From positions 11,294,362 through 11,358,361 of the forward strand of contig OX030958.1 of NCBI GenBank assembly GCA_943735955.1: a DNA stretch of 64,000 nucleotides, in the 5' to 3' direction. Numbering within the stretch: the stretch's first letter is position 1; each line of letters opens with the position of its first letter. This DNA is from Piscicola geometra. Its lineage: Eukaryota > Annelida > Clitellata > Hirudinida > Piscicolidae. This document shows, in pieces, positions 51,016 to 61,460 of this stretch. The notes under the pieces were generated by a model. That model had not been told where the DNA came from, made no database searches, and was given only the letters and a program-made list of their open reading frames with translations. Position numbers and translations under genes: made by a program.

Positions 51016-53037
51016 AACAAAAGCGCAAAATGTTCAGTAAAATAGCAATAATTAATACAAATAACTTAATTTATATTTGAAAGTTTTTATTTATTTTATA
51101 AATTTTACAATTTTCTTCTTATTCAAAGATTCAATCTATTGATCAATTTTTCTCATCTGGAATCCTACTCACATAGCTTGCTCGGTGTAGGGTTTCAGAG
51201 TGAAACCAAAGTAAGTAAAAAGTTTCAGCTAAAAGGCGAATAAATAATGTGACTTTTGATGACTTCATGCCAATTATATCCCAGAAACTATCTCTCTCTG
51301 AACAAACATCTTTATCGAAGAAAATATTTATTCTGAAAGAGGGTAATGCTAATAGTTTGATTTGTTTCTTTAAAATTTATTCATTTTATTAAAAGTTGCA
51401 GAGTAGATTCACATTTCTATGGTTTCATGAAAGACCATTCACTCATCTCCCAACTCCTCGAGGAACTCATCTTTGACTTGTACAAATCATATCATTTCAC
51501 TATTTCTTCTTAACTGCATTCTGGAGACGTCTACACTAACATTGTTCTTACTCAGCACAATTAAAAGTAATTTGTGTAATTACTTTTCTGAATATTTAAA
51601 TCCTGCATGATATTTGTTTCAATTATAAGGTATTTCTTCCAAAAGCTTATTCAATGTTCTCCATGAATAAAATAAGGTGTTTTTAAAGTATTGTCAAAAA
51701 ATTGTCAAATATTTTATGCATTAACTGCGTCTTTGTGAAATTCTTGTCATATTCTGTAAATAATTCACATTTATCAAAAGTTATCTAATTATTCAAGTAT
51801 GGCTATTTAAAAATTAATATTCAATAACATTTAGATTGATATACTGAAAGAGAGAGTTTTTAGATGTTTTTACATTACATTTCAAACCATGTAACATGAT
51901 ACTTCTGAGACGTATTAAAGTTTAACTTAAACTTTTTAATGCTTTAAAATCAAGAAGAAATATGAATTAAATTGATACTTAATTCAAATTTTCAATTTTT
52001 TCATAATTTAAGTATTATTTAAAAACATAATTAAATCAACATTCCCATGATAGTCTTGAATTGAGAATATGTTGCATTCTTATTCTTAATTTTAAACGGT
52101 AGCACCAACCAAATTGTAATTCCCCTAAGTGTGTTAACGTTTAGCGACGCCACTGAACATCATGCCATAGACTGAAGCCTTCAACGTATCATGGGCTCAT
52201 TCGTTGTACCTACTCAGAATAATCCATAAGATATGCTGACTTTCAGTCTGTTTAAGAAACTTTAAAAAAGCTTGATTGATTTAGAATGTGGGAAATAGTT
52301 TATAAAATGGTTTTATTTAAATCCTGTTGCAACTATTTAGATATTAATGAACTTTTTTTCAAACATTATTTAATGAATATTTTTAAATTTAAGTTTTTTA
52401 AATTTTTCAACTACTTAAATGGGTTTAAAACTCATTTCATGCAAATATCGAAACTCAATACAACCAAGCTTCCAGATCAATCCCTGTAGTTTCTGGTTTT
52501 AACTCTACTTTGCAGATTAAGTTTATTTTTAATGGTTTTTTATACAGATTTAGTCGCAAAATACAGTTCAAAAGAGCAATAAAAGAGGTTTATTATTTAT
52601 ATTGTTGCTATTACGTATTCGCTACGCTCCTGTGTCAGCTAATCGTGGTTTGTATATCGTTAAGCTTTTACGAAATCCTTCCCTAACTATGTCAACTTTT
52701 CCTCTACGACCTTTCAATTTCCCTTACATTTTCTTGATATTAAGACTAGTTCAAAGCCGATCTCCAGCCCGAACGTAAATGTTAAAAAAATCAAATATAC
52801 TATAATGTTACATTTTTTAAAATTAGTTTGTTTACCAATCCATGATTTCAACCTCTATATTAGTCTCTGTCTAGTTAATTTATTTCGTCATTCTTTAACA
52901 CATTGTAATATATTCGATTTCCATTCCATTTTATTTTCGAAGCAGTTTTCATTAAACCATTTCCTGTGAAGCATTCATCAGAAAATTGCAAAGCTAATAC
53001 AGTTATGTCTTATAATATATTTTTAATTTAAAATAAA

Positions 53038-53098
53038 TATGATGATGATGATCATCATCATCATCATCATCATCAACAACATCCTCATCATCATCAAA
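53038..53098. repeat. GAT/ATC palindromic triplet repeat
   Basis: ATGATGATGATGATC meets CATCATCATCATCAT to form a near-perfect inverted repeat with arms of about 13 bp, followed by further CAT/CAA triplets. Confidence 0.8.
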
Positions 53099-53363
53099 AT
53101 CACTTGCGAGTAGAGCCTGAAATAATTGATCAATTCTTGAGTACGACTGTCATCATCATCCTTCAGGAGAAGCTGTCTTCGTACTGAGAAGTACTTAGTC
53201 AATTTTGAGAGGATGATTTGAGTAGTTAATAGCAGGGGATGGTATCAACTGATCAATTAAATTTAATTCACTGGATACTCCGATATAACAACATCCCCCT
53301 ACAATAATCTTGTATCTTTTTGCATCATTCACTCACACATTCACATGCACCTATGAGCACACA

Positions 53364-53668
<305 letters not shown>

Positions 53669-53730
53669 ACAAAAACAAATAATTGAATTAATCACGCACA
53701 TGTGATGAATTTACACGCACGCAAACTTGC

Positions 53731-53796
53731 TATTTAAGGAGTCTGCCAGATGATCATGTAGTCACCGACATTCAGTTTCCTTCCATTCGTACGCAG
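53731..53796 (+). promoter_or_regulatory. Candidate promoter and 5' leader exon of the small GPI-type protein gene
   Basis: TATTTAAG at 53,731-53,738 is placed like a TATA box. A short non-AT-rich stretch follows and ends at a donor ACGCAG|GTTTGA (53,796/53,797). An acceptor-like TTGCATCAAG at 54,340 lies 11 nt before the start codon. This would give a spliced non-coding leader. It is inferred from signals only. Confidence 0.35.
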
Positions 53797-54351
53797 GTTT
53801 GAGCTTTTATTTTAAACTTATTTTTGATTTAATAAATGGGCTTTGATTGTAATATAGGTTTAAAATAGTAATAAATTGAAATTTATATATAAATATTGTA
53901 TATTTTTTATAACAGTATGTTATCTGAATTTTAAACAAATTAAATAAAAGTAGGAACTTTTGAAATTAAAAACTCTAAGACATTTAGTTCAATTCAATTT
54001 TTTTGGATTCACGATTTTTTCCACAAAATATGGTGGAAAATACTTTTATTTACTAGCATACCGCATAGACTTTTCTATCAAAAAAGATTTGATATGTTTA
54101 AAGGAGATATAAAATAAGTTTTTTTGTTAAAAAGTCTAATAAAAATAATTAATATCGAATTTCTAAAGCGTTTTTAAAAATAATTTCATTGAATTGCATT
54201 TAAACGTAGAACATGACTATTCTTGATAGAATAAAACATTTTTATTTTTTCCACAGTATTTTTTAGTATTTATTTTTTAAAGACCCATTATAATGTGTTA
54301 TTAAACTATCCTTAATAAAACATCAGTTTTTTGCATCAAGCCTTCGGAAAT

Positions 54352-55443
54352 ATGAAGAACGCCGTGTTTTTCTTGACCTTCCTTGCCTTTGGTGAGAATA
54401 TTGGAAGCTTTAAAATCTATGACGTTTTTAATTAACAATTAATAGAAAATTATAAAATTAATATGAAAATTTTATTTTAATGAAATATTTTTGTTAAAAG
54501 AGTAATAATACAACTATGAATTATTTTTAAATGTTATCTATTAAAATATGCGAAACCAATTCCATTATAAATCAGAGAACCAATTCTGTTTTGAATGCAG
54601 TGCTGGCCTTCAACAACATAAGTGCCCAGGACGAAGTGGATAGTGAGACAGACACAGACACCGAAACGACCAGCGTTACCACCTCGTCACCAACAACAAA
54701 ATCGCAAACTGCAACAATGACGCTCAAACAAGGAACTGAAACGAAGGCTGGAGCAGTGAACAGAACTGAGTTTAAACCTCCAACCAAAGATCAGGTCAAG
54801 GACGCCAGTCCGGCAAAAGGCGCATCTCCTGCAAGCGTTAGTAGTTTGTTTAGATTGAAAAAAAAATTAAATTATTTAAATTTAGTGTGCCTATTCGGAT
54901 TTAAAACAAATAGTTTATAGTTCAATACTGAGGATGAAGTTTATGCGACAGAAGGCATAGACAACTCTTCACTAGATGAGTTTTTATTGAAAAACTTCAA
55001 AAAATATATAAAAAATTAAACAAGAAAAAATAGTTACTTCCAATACAACTGAAGGTATCATTCATGCATAGTATGCAGGCTTTCTACCAATAACGATTCA
55101 ATTTTCCACACCTATATTTTAAAATAAACGTTGGACATGTCAATTTTTTGTTTATGGATTGACTTTTTCAACAATATTGATGAGCTTATGCTATATTTAT
55201 TTTTACATGTAAAATTGTATCGAAATTTGATATGAAAATTTTAATTTTACAGAATTTTATATTCAAGTCTTATACATTATATACGGCCTAAAGAAAAACA
55301 ATTAAGTGTAATTTACCTAAATAATTATTTATGAAATCTAATAAACGTTGAATTTTTATTGATAAAACCTCCAAATACAGGCTGTCTGGTCTCCCTTGGG
55401 AGTGCTTGCCACTTTGGTTATGTTGGCTGCAGGCTTGCTCTGA
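54352..55443 (+). CDS. Small secreted Ser/Thr-rich protein with probable GPI-anchor signal
   Basis: Three exons: 54352-54391, 54601-54836 and 55381-55443, joined in phase (donor TTTG|GTGAGA, acceptor AATGCAG|TG, donor GCAAGC|GTTAGT, acceptor AATACAG|GC). The product is 112 residues. Residues 1-23 form a signal peptide (MKNAVFFLTFLAFVLAFNNI) with likely cleavage near SAQ. The middle is hydrophilic, acidic then Thr/Ser-rich (ETDTDTETTSVTTSSPTT), with one NRT sequon, suited to O-glycosylation. The end, SPLGVLATLVMLAAGLL, is hydrophobic up to the stop with no cytoplasmic tail, as in GPI-anchored proteins. I recognise no homologue. AATAAA lies at 55,633-55,638. Confidence 0.7.
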
Positions 55444-55632
55444 ATCCCAAAGCTCTTCATTTGCACTTGATGTGCTTTAAATTCTAATCTATATTACCCA
55501 CATCATTTGCTTACTTACTCAATAAGTTTGAAACTTTCAAGTAAAATTTCATCGATTTGCGATAATGAATAATTTCATTTTTTTCTCAACCATTTCGCTT
55601 ATTCTTATAGATTTAGTAAGTTTAATTATACC

Positions 55633-55638
55633 AATAAA
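55633..55638 (+). terminator. Candidate polyadenylation signal
   Basis: AATAAA 190 nt after the stop codon of the small Ser/Thr-rich protein gene. Confidence 0.45.
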
Positions 55639-56174
55639 TTATTTTAAACTTTATTGCCACAATATACTCCTTTAAGCGTGCTTCTTTATCGGTATGACCA
55701 TTCCAATAATAATAAAATAAATTTATATAAATATTAATTTAATTTAAACAATTTTATGTTCAACTACATTTTGAAATTGAAATTTCTCACTATTAAAAAA
55801 TTACTGAGTGTTTGAAATAATCTAAAATTTACTGACTTAATTGGTTGAAAGTGACTTTAATAAACAATTTTGAAATATTGAATCATGAGAAATTATGCCT
55901 TCTCAATTGATAAGCGCTCCATGGAAATCTTGTCATTGAAATTGACAAATATTTTCAGTCATTTTCATCAAACAAATAATTAAAAGGACTTAACCTCACT
56001 GTTATATCTCACGACTACTAAGAATATTATCAAACCCAAAGTTTCTTTAGATAAAGCATTTTTACAGAGTTAGAAAGCGTTTCTAGTTTGCTAGTTAAAA
56101 CGTTTTTTCGTTAATAAATTGTTAATTAAATGAATAGAAAATTATTAGTAATCGGAAAGTGGAACTGATCGCAG

Positions 56175-56671
56175 TTATGCGTATTGGTTCTGGCTGTTGA
56201 AGATGATTTCGCCATTAGTATTAAGACAAATTCTTCCGGACTTGATGGTCGGTACAGACACGCATCTTTGGGTGATGTTAGAGGGGCAGGAACTGCAGAG
56301 GTTAACTGCAGTGAAGATGGTTGCAAATAAAATAGGTTTGTTCGTTGTTGTGGCTGTTGTGAAGTAGATATAAATGAATAATGGTAAATCTATTTTTATA
56401 ATTCATGATTAATCATTGAAAACCACCTAGATAATTGTTCAAAAAGATCACTGAAACCACCTTTTTCGCAGTAGTGGCCCCCGTAGGTGAAGTTCTGAAG
56501 AGACGAGTTAGGACACACGCACACTCTATCTCCCGGGTTATTGGCAAAGCACTGACCCCCATTCAGGCATCTCGTACTAGTTTGGCTTGAGCAGCTGTTG
56601 ACGTTGTCTGCCATAAAGAGGATGTGAAGTGGGTGCAAAGAAGCCTTCGGTGTTTTTAGATCAAATTTCAT
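56175..56671 (-). CDS. Small EGF-like cysteine-rich protein (5' end uncertain)
   Basis: The exon at 56607-56461 encodes one EGF-like module: NSCSSQTSTRCLNGGQC, then RVCVCPNSS, then GGHYC, with six cysteines in EGF order and the CLNGGQC hallmark. It is joined in phase 1 (TGCGAAAAAG|GTGGTT to CTGCAG|TTAAC) to exon 56305-56175, which adds LCSSCPSNITQRC and SGRICLNTNG and ends QNQYA-stop. The frame is also open upstream to an ATG at 56,671, but that start gives a poor signal peptide. By analogy with the neighbour at 59,292-60,196, an upstream signal-peptide exon is more likely, and I could not find it. Role unknown; extracellular location is inferred from the cysteine-rich domain. Confidence 0.6.
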
Positions 56672-57459
56672 GAAAACTTTCTTTAATTTCTAGAGTGTTA
56701 ATAATAATAATTATAAGTTTATCATGAACATTTTGAAAAATACTTAAAATGCATATTATTAAATGTGTTTTAAATTATGAAAAATACTTTCTTAGACACG
56801 GATGTTTAAATAATCCTCTATCAAAGTCATTTCGTTTAAGGTGGTTTTATGAGCAGCGCCGTTGGAAAGCAGTGTTTAACCTAAGCCCTTTTTAATTTGC
56901 TCTCACAATGAGTTGTTATTCACTCAGTGAAAGATTTTAATAGGAACAATAGCCTTGAGAAGCATACTCCAATAAATTATGAATGACAAAGTGTCTGAAT
57001 ATGAAAGATATGAATGGAATTATTCATTTGAAAATAACAACAAATCAAGCGATTTCGTTCATTTATTCAGGCTTTCAGCATTAATGTGATTAATTGGGCT
57101 GTGAGAGGACATTCGAGCTCGCTTCAGTCAAACTTTCTTTATTCAGAACAGTAGAAACAGTCATGAATTAAAATGCAATAAGTTAATAAAAATTTCTTTT
57201 TAAATAAAATAGTTTGTTTATATTGTTAATCGCCTGCTAACACTAACTAGTCAAGGGAAATTATCGACTTTTATGTATTTTAAGTTTTACGTCCCAGTCG
57301 ACGTGTCTATTTATCGGCAATCAGGAGGTTGAATTCGACTCTAAAAAACTTCTAAAGTCGGCATATACGGGAAGACAAATAGAGTGGAGTTGAGTAGGGG
57401 TCATCAAACATCGAATATTTTGAGAAGCATCACTTCAGAATAGGAGTAACCCTGTGAAC

Positions 57460-58495
57460 ATTCTATATGGGCCTATATGGGTCCCATATGGGCTAAATGG
57501 GCTAAGGGTAATCAATATGGGTCCTATATGGGTCCTATATGGGCTTCGTGGGCTAGAGATTATCTATATGGGCCCTATATGGGTCCTATATGGGCTAAAT
57601 GGGCTTTAAAAAAATAATAATTCTAAGTGTTTTCAAGGAAAGCCTATGTGGGTCCTATATGGGTCCTATATGGGCTAAATTGGCTTTGAATAATAATAAA
57701 AAGTTAAAGTGTTTTTATGGAAAGCCAATGTGGGTCCTATATGGGTCCTATATGGGCTAAATGGGCTTTGAATAATAAAAAAAGTTAAAGTGTTTTTATG
57801 GAAAGCCTATGTGGGTCCTTTATGGGTCCTATATGGGCTAAATGGGCTTTAAAAAAATAATAATTCTAAGTGTTTTCAAGGAAAGCCTATGTGGGTCTTA
57901 TATGGGTCCTATATGGGCTAAATGGGCTTTGAATAATAAAAAAAGTTAAATTGTTTTTATGGAAAGCCCATGTGGGTCCTATATGGGTCCTATATGGGCT
58001 AAATGGGTTTTGAATCATAAAAAAAGTTTAAGTGTTTTCAAGGAAAGCCTATGTGGGTCCTATATGGGCTAAATGGGCTTTGAATAATAATAAAAAGTTA
58101 AAGTGTTTTTATGGAAAGCCTATGTGGGTCCTATATGGGTCCTATATGGGCTAAATGGGCTTTGAATAATAAAAAAAGTTCAAGTGTTTTTATGGAAAGC
58201 CTATGTGGGTCCTATATGGGTCCTATATGGGCTAAATGGGCTTTGAATAATAAAAAAAAGTTCAAGTGTTTTTATGGAAAGCCTATGTGGGTCCTATATG
58301 GGTCCTATATGGGCTAAATGGGCTTTGAATAATAAAAAAAGTTCAAGTGTTTTCAAGGAAAGCCTATGTGGGTCCTATATGGGTCCTATATGGGCTAAAT
58401 GGGCTTTGAATAATAAAAAAAGTTTAAGTGTTTTTGTGGAAAGCCTATGTGGGTCCTATATGGGTCCTATACGGGCTCAATGGACTTTGAATTAG
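57460..58495. repeat. Tandem array with TATATGGGTCC units (satellite-like)
   Basis: Roughly twelve units of about 80-90 bp. Each contains GTGGGTCCTATATGGGTCCT, then ATATGGGCTAAATGGGCTTT, an A-rich spacer (AATAATAAAAAAAGTT) and GTGTTTTTATGGAAAGCC. The first 150 bp lack the A-rich spacer and consist of shorter TATATGGG units. The core CCTATATGGG/CCCATATGGG is nearly palindromic. A related piece in opposite orientation, CCCATGTGGGACCCAC, occurs at 59,133-59,148. Short open frames across it are artefacts. Confidence 0.9.
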
Positions 58496-59291
58496 TGTAA
58501 CATATGGCCATGGTTTTTGTAAAATATTTTTTTTTTATTTTAGTCATTTGAATTTATTATCTCTTTTATTTTAGAAATGTTATCTTCTGTTGTAATTATT
58601 TAAAAAGTATTTGTCTATAAAAGTCATTCTGGTTTCTTATTAAAGTTTTTTAAAAAAATTCTCATTATTAAGAATTAATATTAAAATTTAAAGTTATGCA
58701 AATAATTATTCAATAGTTCAACAAACTTTTCGAAACCCCACAAGTTGTAATCAATGTATTCAATATCTATATAATATACCAGCCATTTTTATTAATATGT
58801 GTAATGGAAAAAAAAAGCCGGTTAGCACTCCCCTTTAACAGAACAAATGAAACCATGGTATATAATTCATCAATAAATTATTCGCAACAGGTTCTGTCAA
58901 AACCAACTCAACTCAAACATACAGAAGAGAAATCAAAGTACACGTGTCCAAATTAGAAAAGCAAGCCAAGCAAAATTCAAAAAAAAAATAATCTTGAAGA
59001 ATCCGATTAATCACATTTTTTATATTTGGACTATTTTTCTTACATCTTTAAATTTATGTTTGGCAGAAATATTTTAATTGCTTTTTATAAAAATAAATAA
59101 TTTATCAATCAATCATGTGTTGCCCGTATAGCCCATGTGGGACCCACTTAATTTGGTGTAGCACGAAGTATCTTGGTGTTTCTTAGTAAAAGTGAAATGC
59201 TTGAGACGATGAAAAACTTGTCTGTTATAATAAAAATAATTAATAGACTTTTCCTATATTATCAGATAATCTACAATGAATTAACATAAAA

Positions 59292-60196
59292 CTAAGTATT
59301 GAAAATAATTATGGATGAGAGCAAAAGACAACCCCATTGGCATTGCGCTCCGGAGAATCCCGCTGGGCACACACAAACGTAGCCCCAGTTGTAGCCTGCG
59401 TTTAGAGCCAGGCAAGTGGCGTTGTTGTTGCAGTTGTAAAAGTCGTTGATCGTCAAGCAGTCCGCCCCGTTCTGGCAGTTGTGGTTGGTGCAGTCTGGCG
59501 GGTTGTGGGAGGTGATGAAGGTCAGAAATTCGACGGATGATCGATGAATCTTGAGATGAAAGGGAAGCCATTTGAGAGGCGGAATCGAAGTAATTCATTT
59601 GGGAAAAAATTGGTGAATGAATAAATATGAAAGTAGATCAAATGAATTTTTAATAATGGTTGATGGATTCATAAATTTATAATGTCTCTAATTAAATGTT
59701 GTGTTAAAAAGAATAAATAAAAATATATATAGAAACAATAAAAAAAGAATAAATATATAGATGTTTTAAACTATTTAAAATACTAAGTAAGAATCCAATT
59801 AAATTATTAAAATAATTTTTGCCGCTATTGAAAATCATAAACCAAAAACCTTCATTAAAAAGTATTAGAAAAATGTATCAGTAAGTCAGTTTATCGCTTT
59901 CAAGTTTCTTGAACGTTTAGTTTTAGTACCCCCAATTACTCGTTAACCGGGAACTTTGAAACATTTTTGTTCTCGTTTCATTTTGGAGAAAGGCTTTCAA
60001 AAAGAGTTTTTAAAAAACTAATAACAATAATGGTTTAGGGAGAAAAAAAGTTTACAATTGAGCATTTTCTTCTCTCTAGTCAACACCTTCGAAAAAACTG
60101 AAAAATCAAATTAAAAACTAAACAAGACTCACTGGAGTTGGCCGTTCCAAACAGACAGCAGAACGTGAAAATAGTCGCAAGAAGGAACTTTCCCAT
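59292..60196 (-). CDS. Small secreted EGF-like protein
   Basis: Two exons: 60196-60133 and 59494-59292, joined in phase 1 (AACTCCA|GTGAGT to CCGCCAG|AC), giving 88 residues. Exon 1 is a clean signal peptide (MGKFLLATIFTFCCLFGTA). Exon 2 encodes one EGF-like module with two extra cysteines: CTNHNCQNGADC, an insert with YNCNNNATC, then YVCVCPAGFSGAQC. It ends CQWGCLLLSSIIIFNT, a short hydrophobic tail too weak to call an anchor. A TATA box and short 5' UTR precede it. It is probably a secreted ligand, defence or matrix-type peptide, but its function is unknown. It shares strand and domain type with the gene at 56,175-56,671, suggesting a small local family. Confidence 0.8.
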
Positions 60197-60259
60197 TGTT
60201 GCAGTTTTTTGGCGCTTGAAGCTACAGCAGAGTCTGGACTTTGAGAGAGCACCTAGTGT

Positions 60260-60266
60260 ATATAAT
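60260..60266 (-). promoter_or_regulatory. TATA box of the secreted EGF-like gene
   Basis: TTATATA on the minus strand lies about 64 nt upstream of the start codon at 60,196, a distance that fits a transcription start near 60,232 and a short leader. Confidence 0.55.
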
Positions 60267-60399
60267 CAGTGCTCGCAAACTTGGTCACAGTTGGATGCCT
60301 CTCCGAAACTGGCAAGGACTTGTCTCATCCTTCGCTGCGTATTCAGAAGCTCCTTCTATTGAAGGTCCAAATAAAAGAGCACTTGACATTGATAAAATA

Positions 60400-61240
60400 C
60401 ATACAGTGCCGGATCTATAAAATCTAAAAGTATTTATATAACAACTTTTCTTTGTATATTGTTAAAAAATATATACTAATATTAAAAGTATTAAAAAATA
60501 TTAAAATATATAAAAAATAAAAACAGCGAGTTTATGTATTATATAGATATATAAAAAGAGTTTCATAAATATAATAAATAAAACTACGATCATACTTATA
60601 CTATTCAAATTGTGTATAGATGTTCTTTCATATTATTACATAGCATTGTGAAGCAGTCTCCTTGAGTTGGCATCCCATATTTGTTAGCAGCAAGCAAAAC
60701 TGGAGGAAAAAATTTTTCTCTTTTGCTTCCTTGGAGTGTGAGTTGCTTTGAGACCATTTTGTGTTTGCACATTTCATCATTTAAATAAATCACATTCAAG
60801 GTTTTAAATGATTATGTGCGCAATATTCGTTAACAGTTGTAATTTATGGTCCACTAATACACATATCAAGCAGACGAGTAATGAAATAATGCTAGTAGGT
60901 GTATTACTGTTTGTAATAGTAGTGTTACTATTTATAGCATTACTAGAAATAAGACTATTTACAATGTCGAACTTAATGGCGATAAAAATAATTGGGTCAA
61001 TGAGTGCCAAATACTTTGAGGTGAATGGTGGCAGTTCTCAGCGGAGTCATGCTGACGTGTACTGCTTCTCTGTGCCCTCTCCTTATCTTATCTTTTATTC
61101 TATCTCTTAGTTCTCATTGCTTTACAGACGTCTGTTGAAATCAATTGTCGTCATCTGAAACTGTTTTAGTTAATTTATTCTTACCATTTCCTTTATTAAT
61201 TTATTCTTCGTTTTTTAAAGAAAATTTTATTTTATGGTTT
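60400..61240. other. AT-rich stretch, no gene supported
   Basis: The open frames at 60,605-60,799 (minus) and 60,808-61,110 (plus) show no domain. The plus-strand one has a hydrophobic stretch (LVGVLLFVIVVLLFIALL) that arises from a low-complexity GTAGTGTTACTA-rich patch. No splice context supports either. Confidence 0.45.
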
Positions 61241-61249
61241 GTATTGTTC

Positions 61250-61460
61250 ACAGCCTGACAGACGCAAGCCATGTTACAATGGTTCTTATGCGCCAGAGAC
61301 GCCACTCCACACAACGTACACATCTCTCAATGCATACGTCGCAAACACCGCATCATATACACTAGGTATATGATGGTTCACGGTTGCTTGTCAAGGATTC
61401 GAACTAGCAACCTTTGAGTTGCTAGTCTAATGTCTACCATCTGAGCCATCCCCGCTCCCC
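61250..61460 (-). mobile_element. tRNA-derived SINE, second family
   Basis: The minus strand starts GGGGATGGCTCAGATGGTAG (A box), followed about 40 nt later by GGTTGCTAGTTCGAATCC (B box; consensus GGTTCGANTCC). The head therefore resembles a tRNA gene with polymerase III promoter elements. The body carries an inverted repeat, CATCATATAC...GTATATGATG, and no simple tail is obvious. It is unlike the 6,541/46,386 family. A tRNA gene is unlikely because the acceptor-stem 3' half does not pair. Confidence 0.65.

Larger units (their letters stand above)
49506..53030. other. AT-rich region upstream of the CEP350-like gene
   Basis: No confident exon. A minus-strand open frame at 50,163-50,423 lies in a patch of mixed composition and may be a decayed mobile element. 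The missing 5' exons of the CEP350-like gene should lie in or beyond this stretch. One weak candidate is a minus-strand frame at about 53,195-53,100 with LLLKDDDDSRTQELINYF, which I do not promote to an exon. Confidence 0.5.

Noticed and set aside
53100..53195. Minus-strand stretch with LLLKDDDDSRTQELINYF as a possible upstream CEP350 exon
   Set aside because: Acceptor and donor are possible, but it is 3.6 kb from the nearest exon with no phase partner and no family similarity.
56608..56671. ATG at 56,671 as the true start of the first EGF-like gene
   Set aside because: The resulting N-terminus (MKFDLKTPKASLHP) is a poor signal peptide, and a good acceptor (TTTATGGCAG) sits right before the EGF module. 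I leave the start open rather than assert it.
60808..61110. Plus-strand 100-codon frame with a hydrophobic segment
   Set aside because: The hydrophobic run comes from a low-complexity GTA/TTA patch. There is no signal peptide at the start, no splice support and no known family.
61375..61458. Minus-strand tRNA gene
   Set aside because: A and B boxes are good, but the ends do not form an acceptor stem and the sequence continues into a non-tRNA body, so it is a SINE head.
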